From Pseudomonadota bacterium (GTDB lineage: Bacteria > Pseudomonadota > Alphaproteobacteria > Rhizobiales > Xanthobacteraceae), in assembly GCA_023422775.1 (NCBI GenBank), contig JAFAGM010000028.1, forward strand, positions 1-64,000: a stretch of 64,000 nucleotides of DNA, in the 5' to 3' direction. The notes under the pieces were generated by a model, which had not been told where the DNA came from, ran no database searches, and saw nothing but the letters and a program-made list of their open reading frames with translations. Each line of letters opens with the position of its first letter. The first letter of the stretch is position 1. Of the stretch, positions 38,013-46,999 are shown piece after piece. The translations under genes and the position numbers were made by a program.

Positions 38013-39410
38013 TCAGAAGGCGAGCTTGCTCGTGAGCCGGCCGAAGCGCATGAGCAGAAGGGCGGCATAGATCGCGGTTCCCACCGACAGCCCGATCCAG
38101 ACGCCGACCGCGCCGAGCGGCGTCCAGAAGCCGAGCCACCAGGCGCAGGGAAAGCCGATCAGCCAGTAGCTGAGGGTGGCGAACAGCAGCGGGATCCGCG
38201 TGTCGTTCATGCCGCGCAGCGATCCTGCGGCGACGGTCTGGATGGCGTCGGCGATGAAGAAGGTCGAGCCGACCAGCAGCAGCGTCGCGGAGAGTTCGGC
38301 GGTCGCATCGGTACTTTCGCCGAGGAATATCCCGGCGATACCGAACCGGCTGATGATTACGCCGAGCGTCAGGATGGCGGCGAGCACGATTCCGAGCCAG
38401 GTTGCAATGTATCCCGCGCGTCGGACCCCGCCTGCATCGCCGCGGCCGACGGCGTGGCCGACGCGGACGGTGGCAGCCATGCTGATGCCGAACGGCACCA
38501 TGTAGAGGATCGCTGCGACCTGCAGCGCGATCTGGTGCGCGGCCAGCGCGGTCGTGCTGATGACGCCCATCAAGAGGCCGGCGGCGCCGAACAGGCCGTA
38601 TTCGAGCAGGAAGGCGATCGAGATCGGTGCGCCGATGACGACGAGCTGCCGCATCAGCGGCCAGTCGACGCGCCAGAAGTGACCGAGCACGTGATACTTC
38701 CGGAACGGGCGGCGGCGCATGGCAAACCACAGACCCGCCAGAAACGTCGTCGCATTCACGATCGAGGACGCCAGGCCCACGCCGAACAGGCCGAGTTCGG
38801 GCATGCCGAAGGCGCCGTACAGCAGCAGATAGACCAGCACGGCATTGGCGGGGATCGCGGCCAGCGTGATCCAGAGGATCGGCTCGGGTCGGTTGAGCGC
38901 GCTCATGAAGCCGCGAATGGCCATGAACCACAATGCGGGCAGCATGCCCCACGCCAGTCCGAGCAGATATTGCTGCGCGAGATGGGCCGTCGTCGGCGCC
39001 TGGCCCAGCATCAGCAGGATCTGCTCGCCACGCAACAACAGCGCCATCATCGGCAGCGACATCAGCAGCGCGGCCCACATGCCGACGCGAAGCGACCGCC
39101 GGATTACGTGCGGATTGCGCGCGCCGTATGCCTGCGCCGCCAGCGGGGCCACGGCGGATACCAGCCCCATGCCGAAGGTGAAGCTGACGAAGAATACCGT
39201 ATGCGCGAGCGCGGCCGCGGCCATTGCCTCGCTGCCGAGGCGGCCGATCATCGCGATGTCGGTCGTCATCATCGCGATCTGGCCGAGCTGCGTCAGCGCG
39301 AGCGGAACCGAAAGCTTCAGCGTCTCGGAGAGCTCAAGCGCGAGATGACGGCCGGGGACTACCCCTGCGACAGGCGGCGCCATCGATTTTGCGTCGACTT
39401 TTTCGAGCAT
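38013..39410 (-). CDS. MATE family efflux transporter
   Basis: This 465-residue MOP-superfamily antiporter of the NorM type has twelve hydrophobic segments in two similar halves (SVPLALTQLGQIAMMTTDIAMIGRLG and VVIGAPISIAFLLEYGLFG). MATE proteins export cationic drugs and metabolites using Na+ or H+. The start MLEKVDAKSMAPP is at 39410; MAPP nine residues on is an alternative. It is convergent with the FUSC gene, 40 bases apart, and 53 bases from murA. Confidence 0.93.
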   Translation of the reverse strand: MLEKVDAKSMAPPVAGVVPGRHLALELSETLKLSVPLALTQLGQIAMMTTDIAMIGRLGSEAMAAAALAHTVFFVSFTFGMGLVSAVAPLAAQAYGARNPHVIRRSLRVGMWAALLMSLPMMALLLRGEQILLMLGQAPTTAHLAQQYLLGLAWGMLPALWFMAIRGFMSALNRPEPILWITLAAIPANAVLVYLLLYGAFGMPELGLFGVGLASSIVNATTFLAGLWFAMRRRPFRKYHVLGHFWRVDWPLMRQLVVIGAPISIAFLLEYGLFGAAGLLMGVISTTALAAHQIALQVAAILYMVPFGISMAATVRVGHAVGRGDAGGVRRAGYIATWLGIVLAAILTLGVIISRFGIAGIFLGESTDATAELSATLLLVGSTFFIADAIQTVAAGSLRGMNDTRIPLLFATLSYWLIGFPCAWWLGFWTPLGAVGVWIGLSVGTAIYAALLLMRFGRLTSKLAF

Positions 39411-39463
39411 TATAACGGACTAACACTGTCGAGGGGCGGGAAGGTGACGGCGCCGCTTGTGGG

Positions 39464-40762
39464 TTAGTGGCCGTCTCGCGCGGGGACGCGGGTAATTTTG
39501 GCGCCGAGTGCGTTGAGCCGCTCCTCGATGCGTTCGTAGCCGCGCTCGATCTGGTCGGCATTGTCGATGGTGCTGGTGCCTTCGGCGGCGACCGCCGCCA
39601 GCAGCATGGCCATGCCGGCGCGGATATCGGGCGAGGTCATCGTCGAGCCGCGCAGCCGGCTCGGGCCCGCCACGATCGCGCGGTGCGGGTCGCAGAGAAC
39701 GATCCGGCCGCCCATCGCGATCAGCTTGTCGACGAAGAACATTCGCGACTCGAACATCTTTTCGAACATCAGGATCACGCCGTCGCATTGCGTCGCGGTC
39801 ACGATCGCGATCGACATCAGGTCGGCCGGGAAGGCCGGCCAGGGCTGGTCCTCAAGCTTCGGCACGTGGCCGCCGAAATCGTCCTGGATCTTCATGGTCT
39901 GGCCGGACGGCACGACGAGGTCGTCGCCCTCGACTCCGCAGACGATGCCGAGCCGCTCAAATCCCATCCGGATCGAACGCAGATGCTCGACGCCGGCCCG
40001 CGCGATCCGCAGCGGCGAACGCGTCACCGCGGCGAGCCCGATCAGCGAGCCGACCTCGATATGGTCCGGTTGAATGGCGTAGCTCGTGCCGCCCAGCGTC
40101 GCCGGTCCATGCACGATGATGGTGTTGGTGCCGATGCCCTCGATCTTCGCGCCGAGCGCGACCAGGAAATGCGCGAGATCCTGCACATGCGGTTCGGAGG
40201 CGGCGTTGCGCAGATAGGTGGTGCCGTCGGCGGCGACCGCCGCGACCAGCGCGTTTTCGGTGGCGGTGACGCTAGGCTCGTCAAGGAAGACGTCGGCGCC
40301 CTTCAGCTTCGAGGCGCGGAACTCAAGCCGGTGCGTCGCGGTGACGGTCGCGCCCAATTGCTCGAAGGCCAGAAAATGCGTGTCCAGACGCCGCCGGCCG
40401 ATGACGTCGCCGCCGGGCGGCGGCAGCGCCACCTCGCCGCAACGGGCCAATAGCGGCCCGGCCAGCAGGATCGAGGCGCGGATCCGCGCGCATAGTTTGG
40501 GATCGAGATCGGCGGCGCGGACTTCCCTGGCATGGATCGCCAGCGTGTTGCGGTCCTTCCATTCGGCCGAGGCGCCGACCGAGCGTATCAGTTCGACCAG
40601 CGTCTCGGTGTCGCGGATGCGCGGCACGTTTTCCAGCGTGACCGGATGCTCGGTGAGCAGCGCGGCGGCGATGATCGGCAACGCGGAATTCTTGTTGCCG
40701 GACGGCTCGATCGTGCCCGCAAGCCGGAGGCCGCCTTCAACGATGTATTGAATGGGCGCCAC
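39464..40762 (-). CDS. murA: UDP-N-acetylglucosamine 1-carboxyvinyltransferase with Cys-to-Asp active site
   Basis: MurA transfers enolpyruvate from PEP to UDP-GlcNAc, the first committed step of peptidoglycan synthesis. The 432-residue protein has the expected SGNKNSALPI start region, and RGSTMTSPDIRAGMAMLLAA with RGYERIEERL near the end. The catalytic loop reads PGGDVIGRRRLDTH: residue 119, normally the Cys that fosfomycin alkylates, is Asp (codon GAC). Asp variants are known in fosfomycin-insensitive MurA of Mycobacterium and Chlamydia and remain active. It may be one of two murA paralogues in the genome, which this window cannot show. Confidence 0.93.
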   Translation of the reverse strand: MAPIQYIVEGGLRLAGTIEPSGNKNSALPIIAAALLTEHPVTLENVPRIRDTETLVELIRSVGASAEWKDRNTLAIHAREVRAADLDPKLCARIRASILLAGPLLARCGEVALPPPGGDVIGRRRLDTHFLAFEQLGATVTATHRLEFRASKLKGADVFLDEPSVTATENALVAAVAADGTTYLRNAASEPHVQDLAHFLVALGAKIEGIGTNTIIVHGPATLGGTSYAIQPDHIEVGSLIGLAAVTRSPLRIARAGVEHLRSIRMGFERLGIVCGVEGDDLVVPSGQTMKIQDDFGGHVPKLEDQPWPAFPADLMSIAIVTATQCDGVILMFEKMFESRMFFVDKLIAMGGRIVLCDPHRAIVAGPSRLRGSTMTSPDIRAGMAMLLAAVAAEGTSTIDNADQIERGYERIEERLNALGAKITRVPARDGH

Positions 40763-40805
40763 GGGTGCCGTCCTCTCACATATAACTCTGATCCAAGCGT
40801 CAGAA

Positions 40806-40820
40806 ATTCCGCAACGGAAT
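40806..40820. promoter_or_regulatory. Short perfect inverted repeat in the murA/lysR gap
   Basis: ATTCCG-CAA-CGGAAT is a perfect 6-base inverted repeat about 45 bases upstream of murA. It could be an operator for murA or the LysR gene; no factor is known. Confidence 0.3.
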
Positions 40821-41047
40821 CAAATGCCGGTCAGTGCGCGCTAACATATTTCCCTGACTCAAAGAACGCAAATCCTTGACTTCGGGACACCGGTCCAACG
40901 CACAACCATGGCCCACGAGAATTTGCGCGCGGCGCGGTTGAAAAGGGTCAACCGGCTGGCAAGTTTGATGCCTCATCGGCGTCCAATTCTGACCCTCGCG
41001 CGGCGGGGATTGCTTGACTTCTCGGTGCATTGATCCTGCTATGAAGC

Positions 41048-41893
41048 ATGGATATCGAGCTCGCCAGAACCTTCATTGAGATCGTCTCAACCGGCAGCTT
41101 CATCAAGGCTGCCGACCGGCTGCATGTCGCACAGACGACGGTCAGCGCTCGCGTGCGCCTCCTTGAGCAGCAGCTCGGGCGGCCGCTATTCGTCCGAAAC
41201 AAGGGTGGCGCGAGCCTCACGCCGGCTGGCGAGCAATTCCTCCGCTTCGCTCCCACTTTCGTTCAGTTGTGGCAGCGCGCAAAACAGCAGGTGGCGGTGC
41301 CGGAAGGGCACAGCGCTGTCCTGACGATTGGAAGCGAGGTCAGCTTATGGCGGCCGCTTCTGATCGACTGGGTCAGGACGATGCGGCGCTCACGTCCGGA
41401 CATAGCGCTTCGCGTTCATGTCGACGTCCCCCAGGATCTGATTACGCATGTTACCGCCGGGCTGGTGGATATCGCGATCATGTACGCTCCCCAGCATCGA
41501 CCAGGGCTTGAGGTCGATCTGGTAATGGAGGAAGAGCTCGTACTCGTTGCGACCGATCTCGCGAAGTATCGCGACAGCGATCCTCAGTACGTTCACGTCG
41601 AATGGGGATCGGAGTTCCTGCTTCATCACGCAGTGAGCTTCCCGGAAACGGTCCCCAGCCTGGTAACGAACCTTGGTCCGCTTGCCCTCAGCTACATTCT
41701 CATGGAGGGAGGTTCCGGTTATTTCCGTATGCATTCGGTTCAATCCTATCTGGCCACGGGAAAACTCCATCTGGTTCCTGGCGCGCCGCGGTTCTCATTC
41801 CCCGTGTATGCCGCACACTCGACGAACGTTGATGCAGCCGCACTGGACGCGGCGCTCACGGCGTTGCGTGCGGTTGCAGCCGTGAAAGATTAG
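41048..41893 (+). CDS. LysR family transcriptional regulator
   Basis: This is a 281-residue regulator. Residues 1-60 form the LysR winged helix (LARTFIEIVSTGSFIKAADRLHVAQTTVSARVRLLEQQLG, positions 5-44), and the rest a substrate-binding-like effector domain (VLTIGSEVSLWRPLLIDWV onward). LysR proteins often regulate divergent neighbours; here murA lies divergent on the left and small membrane-protein genes convergent on the right. The target and effector are unknown. It marks the left edge of the stress-gene region. Confidence 0.92.
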   Translation: MDIELARTFIEIVSTGSFIKAADRLHVAQTTVSARVRLLEQQLGRPLFVRNKGGASLTPAGEQFLRFAPTFVQLWQRAKQQVAVPEGHSAVLTIGSEVSLWRPLLIDWVRTMRRSRPDIALRVHVDVPQDLITHVTAGLVDIAIMYAPQHRPGLEVDLVMEEELVLVATDLAKYRDSDPQYVHVEWGSEFLLHHAVSFPETVPSLVTNLGPLALSYILMEGGSGYFRMHSVQSYLATGKLHLVPGAPRFSFPVYAAHSTNVDAAALDAALTALRAVAAVKD

Positions 41894-41922
41894 CTATTCG
41901 AGTGCTCACGCTTCCCGGCGTC

Positions 41923-42018
41923 CTAGCGCCTGCCACGCGATGCCGTGCCGTCGGGATCGACAAACCAGATGAATGCCAGCCACAAAGCCAAGACGATCAA
42001 TGTTCCACCGATAATCAC
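41923..42018 (-). CDS. Tiny single-pass membrane protein (31 aa)
   Basis: A GTG at 42018, preceded by GGGAG at 7 bases, opens a 31-residue frame: VIIGGTLIVLALWLAFIWFV, then [11 protein letters not shown] and TAG. It is one membrane helix of about 20 residues with a short polar basic tail. Its strong ribosome-binding site and clean hydrophobic/charged division argue for a real gene. Such micro-proteins often bind membrane complexes (for example oxidase accessory subunits), but I cannot assign it. It is convergent with the LysR gene. Confidence 0.5.
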   Translation of the reverse strand: MIIGGTLIVLALWLAFIWFVDPDGTASRGRR

Positions 42019-42316
42019 AACGTTTCTCCCAGGTCGGCCAACGGCGATGCGTGTCGTGCACGCGGAATCACCGCGTGGCGCAGTGCCAGCTCTGTACGGT
42101 TCTTTGGAAGAGGAAATGAAGCCCCGGCCGGCGAGAAGCCGTCCGGGCTATTCGCCGGCTTGCAGGAGACCGGTGTGGCGCCGCGACCGCGGGGTCTTGC
42201 GCATTCTCCGAAGCATAAAATGATACGCGGACCAGGTCATGAGAATTATCTGGGATCAAGATAGAGAAACTCAAGTGGCGCAGGTTGTCGCAACCTGGCC
42301 TGGGTTGACCTTGGGT

Positions 42317-42460
42317 CTAACCCGACCGGTCTCTGTTGCGTCGCGGTTGGAACGCTTGCTCGATCTCCCATAGCATCCACACAACGGCGACGCCCAGGCC
42401 GACAATTACGGCAAGAAGCAGCAATGTGAGAGCTGGCGCCGTGAGCGCGGACACATCCAT
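42317..42460 (-). CDS. Small single-pass membrane protein (47 aa)
   Basis: The 47-residue frame starts MDVSALTAPALTLLLLAVIV, continues GLGVAVVWMLWEIEQAF and ends in a basic QPRRNRDRSG tail. It is one predicted membrane helix with the positive end inside. The ATG is 12 bases after the stop of the ferritin-like gene, on the same strand, so the two are probably one transcript. No clear Shine-Dalgarno is seen, consistent with translational coupling. Together with the 31-residue protein downstream it forms a pair of micro-membrane proteins. Family unknown. Confidence 0.5.
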   Translation of the reverse strand: MDVSALTAPALTLLLLAVIVGLGVAVVWMLWEIEQAFQPRRNRDRSG

Positions 42461-42471
42461 GATCGTTGCGA

Positions 42472-43002
42472 TCAGGAAGCGGCAGGAGCATTTGGACGAA
42501 GCGTTTCAAGTAGCTCGACTTGCTTGCGGTGTAGTAGCTGCAGATACATCAGCTTCGCATTCAATTTTGCATCGAGAATGTTCAGAACGGCCTCCTCAAT
42601 CATGTCTGCCAGCCTGATCTGGTTGTTACGTGCGAATGCAACCGTGTCGTGGAGGTCGCGTTTTTTCATTGTTGCATCGTGTGCTGTCATTTGGCGAGCT
42701 GTTCGTGTTTTCCCTCTCCTGGCTATTTCCTTCTTGAGAAGGACGCAAATTGCCCCCTGGGCCAGCTCAGACTCAAAAGCCAGATCTGCAACACGGAGGT
42801 AAACCACTCGCCCGACGGCCGAAAACGCGCTGAAGCCCAAGCGCTCGGCTTCAAGAAGATCCACGAGAAACCTCAATACTTCGTCCCTGGACCAATAGCC
42901 GAAGCAGGCGGGATCGTTCTCATTCATTCCGCAAGAGGAGGGTGCGAGCTCCTGGAATGCTTCGTCCAGGCCAGTTTGTCGTGGTAACCGGGCTTTGTGC
43001 AT
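42472..43002 (-). CDS. Ferritin-like helical protein, DUF6306-like
   Basis: A 176-residue, mainly helical soluble protein. Residues about 30-65 (FGYWSRDEVLRFLVDLLEAERLGF) resemble the start of DUF6306/ferritin-like proteins. The rest (CVLLKKEIARRG, ARNNQIRLADMIEEAVLNILDAKLNAKLMYLQLLHRKQVE, split here at 20-odd residues by helix breaks) is long-helical. Metal-binding EExxH pairs are not evident, so catalysis is doubtful. The ATG at 43002 has AGGGA at 9 bases. It is divergent from the universal stress protein at 43.4 kb and apparently leads into the 47-residue membrane protein. Assignment is tentative. Confidence 0.65.
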   Translation of the reverse strand: MHKARLPRQTGLDEAFQELAPSSCGMNENDPACFGYWSRDEVLRFLVDLLEAERLGFSAFSAVGRVVYLRVADLAFESELAQGAICVLLKKEIARRGKTRTARQMTAHDATMKKRDLHDTVAFARNNQIRLADMIEEAVLNILDAKLNAKLMYLQLLHRKQVELLETLRPNAPAAS

Positions 43003-43399
43003 GGCTTCGTTTCCCTGCTAACGAGGAATCAGTTCTCCTGACCGTTCGGGACGCTACTGCGATGTGCCTTGTATGTGCCTTGGCCTGAGTTCTCCCTCTT
43101 TGTGCAAATTTTGCAAACGGGAAATATTGCCGGGTTTCACCAACAAAGTTGTTGGGTCGGGACGGATTGATCGACTGCACGGCCAGAGTGCACGGCAGGC
43201 GAAACTGGCTTTATCGCGCTCTCGAAGAGCGATCATGCAATCTTCAGATCAATAAAATCGCTATCAACCGGCGATGCTTTTCGTTTGTCAAATGTCCTCG
43301 GAAGCATAGGTTGATCGCAACACCGGCCGGACGCGAACAGCGGGCCTGTCGCGGCGGCAGAAGTTCGCCGCGGTTCAGCACGCCAAACAGGGGTCCTGC
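43003..43399. other. Divergent intergenic region between ferritin-like and stress-protein genes
   Basis: About 400 bases without a credible gene. It contains a perfect palindrome TGCAAATTTTGCA at 43103-43115 and TTGATCG words at 43167 and 43311 that resemble halves of FNR/FixK sites but lack the second half. Promoters for both flanking genes must lie here. Confidence 0.45.
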
Positions 43400-43888
43400 A
43401 TGTACAGAAGAATTCTCCTGGCCTTCGACGGATCACCCGATGGGCGCGAAGCACTCGCGCAAGCCCAGAGTGTGGCAGCGGCGTGTGGTTCGACGGTCCA
43501 TCTCGTTGCGATTATCGACCCGACCGAAAGCATGCTCATCGTCGAGGCAATGTCATTCATCCCCGACAATCAGCGCTTTGTGGTTCAGGCAGTACTCGAC
43601 GAGGCCGTGAGGCGGTTAAAGGGCACTGGATGCACAGCAACAAGCGAACTCAAATACGGCAAGCCGGCAGAACAGATAATTCTGGCCGCGGCTGAGATAG
43701 ACGCGGATTTGATCATCCTGGGTCATCGGGATCAAGGGACGCTCGCCCGCTGGCTGAATGGCTCGGTAGGCGAAACGATCCTGCATCAGCCGCCATGCAG
43801 CGTGCTCGTGGCCGTGAAGTCCGAGCGCTACGCGAGCAACGTCACGCCGATGAAACGACTGGCGGAGCCGAGGAACAGATCCGGCTAG
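43400..43888 (+). CDS. Universal stress protein, single UspA domain
   Basis: This 162-residue USP has the first strand YRRILLAFDGSPDGREALAQA and ends in the nucleotide-binding region LIILGHRDQGTLARWLNGSVGETILHQPPCSVLVA. That gives a G-x2-G-x9-G(S) type loop compatible with ATP binding. The ATG at 43400 has only a weak GGGG upstream. It leads the plus-strand set of stress and respiration genes. Family function is survival under growth arrest and stress; the partner is unknown. Confidence 0.92.
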   Translation: MYRRILLAFDGSPDGREALAQAQSVAAACGSTVHLVAIIDPTESMLIVEAMSFIPDNQRFVVQAVLDEAVRRLKGTGCTATSELKYGKPAEQIILAAAEIDADLIILGHRDQGTLARWLNGSVGETILHQPPCSVLVAVKSERYASNVTPMKRLAEPRNRSG

Positions 43889-43919
43889 TCGTCTCTGCGC
43901 CCGTCGGCGCTTTCGCAAG

Positions 43920-43938
43920 TGATCGCATTCCACGATCA
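43920..43938. promoter_or_regulatory. Inverted repeat upstream of ctaD
   Basis: TGATCG-CATTCCA-CGATCA is a perfect 6-base inverted repeat with a 7-base spacer, about 108 bases before ctaD. The size fits a dimeric regulator site; the factor is unknown. Confidence 0.35.
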
Positions 43939-44045
43939 GAAATCTTGCATTCAGACAGCAATCTATTTCGTTTGCTCGAAGCATTCGTCGATGAGACGGA
44001 TAGCAGGCAAAATACGCAGAGATCTGATCGAATTCGGAGCTGGTC

Positions 44046-45656
44046 ATGCCGACTATGTCGAAAGTTGCTGACGCGCATGGGAGAGATCACGCAAGTCCGG
44101 CCGGTTGGCGGCGCTATCTCTATTCAACCAACCACAAGGACATCGGCACGATGTATTTCGTGTTCGCGATTTGCGCGGGCCTGATTGGCGGAATCCTTTC
44201 CATCGCCATTCGGATGGAACTGCAGCTGCCGGGTCTCCAGATCTTCACCGACACGAATACCTTCAACGTGTTCGTCACCGGCCATGGCCTGATCATGATC
44301 TTTTTCACCCTCATGCCGGCGATGATGGGTGGGTTTGGCAACTGGATGCTGCCGCTGATGATCGGCGCGCCCGACATGGCATTCCCGCGCATGAACAACA
44401 TATCGTTCTGGCTGTTGCCGGCGTCGTTTGCGCTGCTCATCATCTCGATGTTCGTTGAAGGCGCGCCCGGTTCAAGCGGCGCCGGCACCGGCTGGACGCT
44501 CTACGCGCCCCTGTCGACCTCAGGTCATCCGGGGCCAGCCGTCGATTTCGTGATCCTGTCCATGCACCTGGCGGGCGCGTCTTCGATCCTCGGATCGATC
44601 AACTTCATCACCACCATTTTCAACATGCGGGCTCCGGGCATGACGCTGCACAAGATGCCGCTGTTCGCCTGGTCCGTTCTCGTGACGGCGTTCCTGTTGT
44701 TGCTGTCGCTGCCTGTACTCGCGGGCGCCATCACGATGCTTCTCACCGATCGTAATTTTGGAACGACTTTCTTTGCCCCGGAAGGCGGCGGCGATCCGGT
44801 TTTGTATCAGCATCTATTCTGGTTCTTCGGCCATCCCGAGGTCTACATCATGATCCTGCCAGGCTTTGGAATCGTCAGTCATGTGGTTTCCACCTTCAGC
44901 CGCAAGCCGATCTTCGGCTATCTCGGGATGGTGTATGCGCTGGTTGCAATCGGAGTCATCGGCTTTCTGGTCTGGGCTCATCACATGTACACCGTCGGGA
45001 TGTCGAGCAGCGCCCAGGCATATTTTGCGCTTGCCAGCATGGTGATCGCGGTTCCAACCGGCATCAAGATCTTTTCCTGGACAGCCACCATGTGGGGTGG
45101 CTCCATAACGTTCAGAACGCCGATGCTGTGGGCGATCGGATTCATTTTCGTGTTCACCGTAGGCGGCGTGACCGGCGTCGTGCTTGCCAATCCGGGCGTC
45201 GACCGGGTGCTGCAGGATACCTACTACGTAGTTGCACATTTCCACTATGTGCTGTCACTTGGCGCTGTGTTTGCAATCTTCGCAGGTTGGTATTACTGGT
45301 TCCCGAAAATTACCGGATACATGTACTCGGAAACGCTCGGCAAGCTGCACTTCTGGCTGACATTTGTCGGCGTCAATCTTGCGTTCTTTCCGATGCATTT
45401 CCTCGGAATGTCCGGAATGCCACGACGAATTGCGGATTATCCGGACGCATTCGGCGGTTTGAACCAGATTGCTTCGATCGGATCCTATATCTCCGCGACT
45501 GGCCTGATCGTGTTTTTCGCGGGCATGGCGTATGCCTTCGTCCGGAAAGAGAAGGCTGCCGGCAATCCCTGGGGAGCCGGCGCGACCACGCTCGAGTGGA
45601 CGCTGTCGTCGCCGCCGCCGTTTCATCAGTTCGAGGCCTTGCCTCGAATTGAATAG
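44046..45656 (+). CDS. ctaD: Cytochrome c oxidase subunit I (aa3 type), without neighbouring subunits
   Basis: The catalytic subunit of haem-copper oxidase, 536 residues with 12 membrane segments. All metal ligands are present: His80 (haem a), His263 in GHPEVY with Tyr267 for the CuB-Tyr cross-link, His312-His313, and His398/His400 in AHFHYV. The K-channel Lys341 (PTGIKIFSW) and the D-channel region ([12 protein letters not shown]) are intact, which makes it a type A1 oxidase. No subunit II, III, assembly or cytochrome c gene is in the window, so it must borrow partners or form a reduced complex. Three Rnk-like genes follow on the same strand. Confidence 0.96.
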   Translation: MPTMSKVADAHGRDHASPAGWRRYLYSTNHKDIGTMYFVFAICAGLIGGILSIAIRMELQLPGLQIFTDTNTFNVFVTGHGLIMIFFTLMPAMMGGFGNWMLPLMIGAPDMAFPRMNNISFWLLPASFALLIISMFVEGAPGSSGAGTGWTLYAPLSTSGHPGPAVDFVILSMHLAGASSILGSINFITTIFNMRAPGMTLHKMPLFAWSVLVTAFLLLLSLPVLAGAITMLLTDRNFGTTFFAPEGGGDPVLYQHLFWFFGHPEVYIMILPGFGIVSHVVSTFSRKPIFGYLGMVYALVAIGVIGFLVWAHHMYTVGMSSSAQAYFALASMVIAVPTGIKIFSWTATMWGGSITFRTPMLWAIGFIFVFTVGGVTGVVLANPGVDRVLQDTYYVVAHFHYVLSLGAVFAIFAGWYYWFPKITGYMYSETLGKLHFWLTFVGVNLAFFPMHFLGMSGMPRRIADYPDAFGGLNQIASIGSYISATGLIVFFAGMAYAFVRKEKAAGNPWGAGATTLEWTLSSPPPFHQFEALPRIE

Positions 45657-45760
45657 ATTTGATCCACGAACAGCCAGCCGCTTCGAGTGTGAGCCGCGCC
45701 CGTCAATTCTCGATTGTTTGCGATGAACCACAACGTGAAATCTCCGGACGGAGGTCTGCT

Positions 45761-46240
45761 GTGTCCAACCAGTTTTCTCCTGCCATCACGGTGCCCGCAT
45801 CCGATCGTCGGCGCCTGGAAGAATTGGCGCGCGGAGCCGCGGAGCAAGGCGACACGGACGCGCTCTGTCTCATGGGTGAAATCAATCGCGCGAATATTGT
45901 CGCCGATAGCGCCAATGCGCTGGATTCCATCGTCACGATGGGATCATGGGTGACGTACTGGACCGATTGGGGATTCCCGCGCGAGACGAGGCAATTGGTG
46001 TATCCCGAAAAATACAAATCCGACGGGACCCAAATCCCCGTGTTGTCTCCGCTGGGCGTGGCGTTGATCGGACTCAGGGTTGGGAGCCGGATGCCCTTCT
46101 TCGCCGCAGGACGCACGCACATCGTCGGCGTCGAACGCGTGAGCCGCACCGAGCCGAATGTTATTCCGCTGCTGTTTCGCGCACCCGTGCACAGGGACAA
46201 TGAGCCCTCAGATGACGATCCAGGACCAGCCGCCGCGTAA
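45761..46240 (+). CDS. GreA/Rnk-fold protein, paralogue 1
   Basis: The 159-residue protein has an N-terminal helical pair (DRRRLEELARGAAEQGDTDA) and a GreA/GreB C-terminal FKBP-like domain (SIVTMGSWVTYWTDWG...RQLVYPEKY...IPVLSPLGVALIGLRVG). Such domains bind RNA polymerase near the secondary channel or regulate nucleoside diphosphate kinase (Rnk). The GTG at 45761 follows GGAGG at 6 bases, so the longer open frame is discarded. It shares about half its residues by eye with the next gene, marking a tandem duplication. A long GreA coiled coil with acidic tip is absent. Confidence 0.85.
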   Translation: MSNQFSPAITVPASDRRRLEELARGAAEQGDTDALCLMGEINRANIVADSANALDSIVTMGSWVTYWTDWGFPRETRQLVYPEKYKSDGTQIPVLSPLGVALIGLRVGSRMPFFAAGRTHIVGVERVSRTEPNVIPLLFRAPVHRDNEPSDDDPGPAAA

Positions 46241-46428
46241 GCACGAGGAGAGCATGCAGCCGTGGTTGCGCGTTTTCGACGCCGCAGGCTTGCACTGCGC
46301 CGTTTGGTCGCAATGTTGGAGAACGAACCAATCAATATACTCAAGTCATAATGACCTACGTCGTTGACATCGATGCGCGCGTCGCGCGCCATGCTCTGCA
46401 CGCCGGCCGCCTCCACGCAGGCGATTAG

Positions 46429-46453
46429 CCGGACGGCTCAGCGCGCCGTCCGG
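46429..46453. terminator. Perfect 9-base hairpin after paralogue 1
   Basis: CCGGACGGC-TCAGCGC-GCCGTCCGG, followed by ATTCTCTTCC, lies between the first two Rnk-like genes. The T-tract is poor, so termination may be partial. The surrounding 280-base gap holds no other feature I can support. Confidence 0.45.
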
Positions 46454-46523
46454 ATTCTCTTCCCACAGCTTTTTTGATCTCCCTTGCGCGGGAGAGCCTG
46501 TTTCGGAACAGAAGGAGCGTGCT

Positions 46524-46994
46524 GTGCCGCGTCTTCCAAGGATCGCCTTGACTGCGTCGGATTATCCCCGCCTCGAACAACTTGCCCGGATTGCAGCTCA
46601 ACAGGGGGATATGGACGCAATCTTTCTCATGGGCGAGATCGACCGCGCGGAAATCATACCTGATGAGTCGCAGGATGCCCGTTCGGTGGTCACCGTGGGA
46701 TCATGGGTCACTTACTGGATCAATTGGGGCTTTGCAGCGAAAACCGTGCAACTGGTGTGGCCTGACCAATGTACGTCGAGCCCGACGCGCATCCCGGTCC
46801 TATCGTCGCTGGGGGCTGCCCTGATCGGCCTCAAGGCAGGCGACGAGATGCCTTACTTCATGGCCGGACGCCCGAACCTCGTCAGAGTCCAGAGTGTGAA
46901 TCGATCGGAACCCAACGTCATTCCGCTGTTCCGGATCGGAGCCGCAAAGGTTGGACAACCGCTCGGGGATGATCCCGGGCCAACTGCAGCCTAA
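46524..46994 (+). CDS. GreA/Rnk-fold protein, paralogue 2
   Basis: This 156-residue sister of the preceding gene has the same layout: short helices (DYPRLEQLARIAAQQGDMDA) and a GreA C-terminal domain (SVVTVGSWVTYWINWG...RIPVLSSLGAALIGLKAGD). Both copies share the unusual GSWVTYW.(D/N)WG phrase and end in DDPGP(A/T)AA. The start is GTG at 46524 with AAGGAG at 7 bases. Paralogue 3 begins 5 bases after its stop, so these two are co-transcribed. A role in modulating RNA polymerase is inferred from the fold only. Confidence 0.87.
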   Translation: MPRLPRIALTASDYPRLEQLARIAAQQGDMDAIFLMGEIDRAEIIPDESQDARSVVTVGSWVTYWINWGFAAKTVQLVWPDQCTSSPTRIPVLSSLGAALIGLKAGDEMPYFMAGRPNLVRVQSVNRSEPNVIPLFRIGAAKVGQPLGDDPGPTAA

Positions 46995-46999
46995 CACCG

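Noticed and set aside
42239..42373. 44-codon plus-strand frame (MRIIWDQDRETQ...)
   Set aside because: It overlaps the minus-strand 47-residue membrane protein, which has far stronger protein character and operon position.
43160..43325. FixK/FNR-like TTGATCG words before the universal stress protein
   Set aside because: Only one half of the TTGAT-N4-ATCAA dyad is present at each place.
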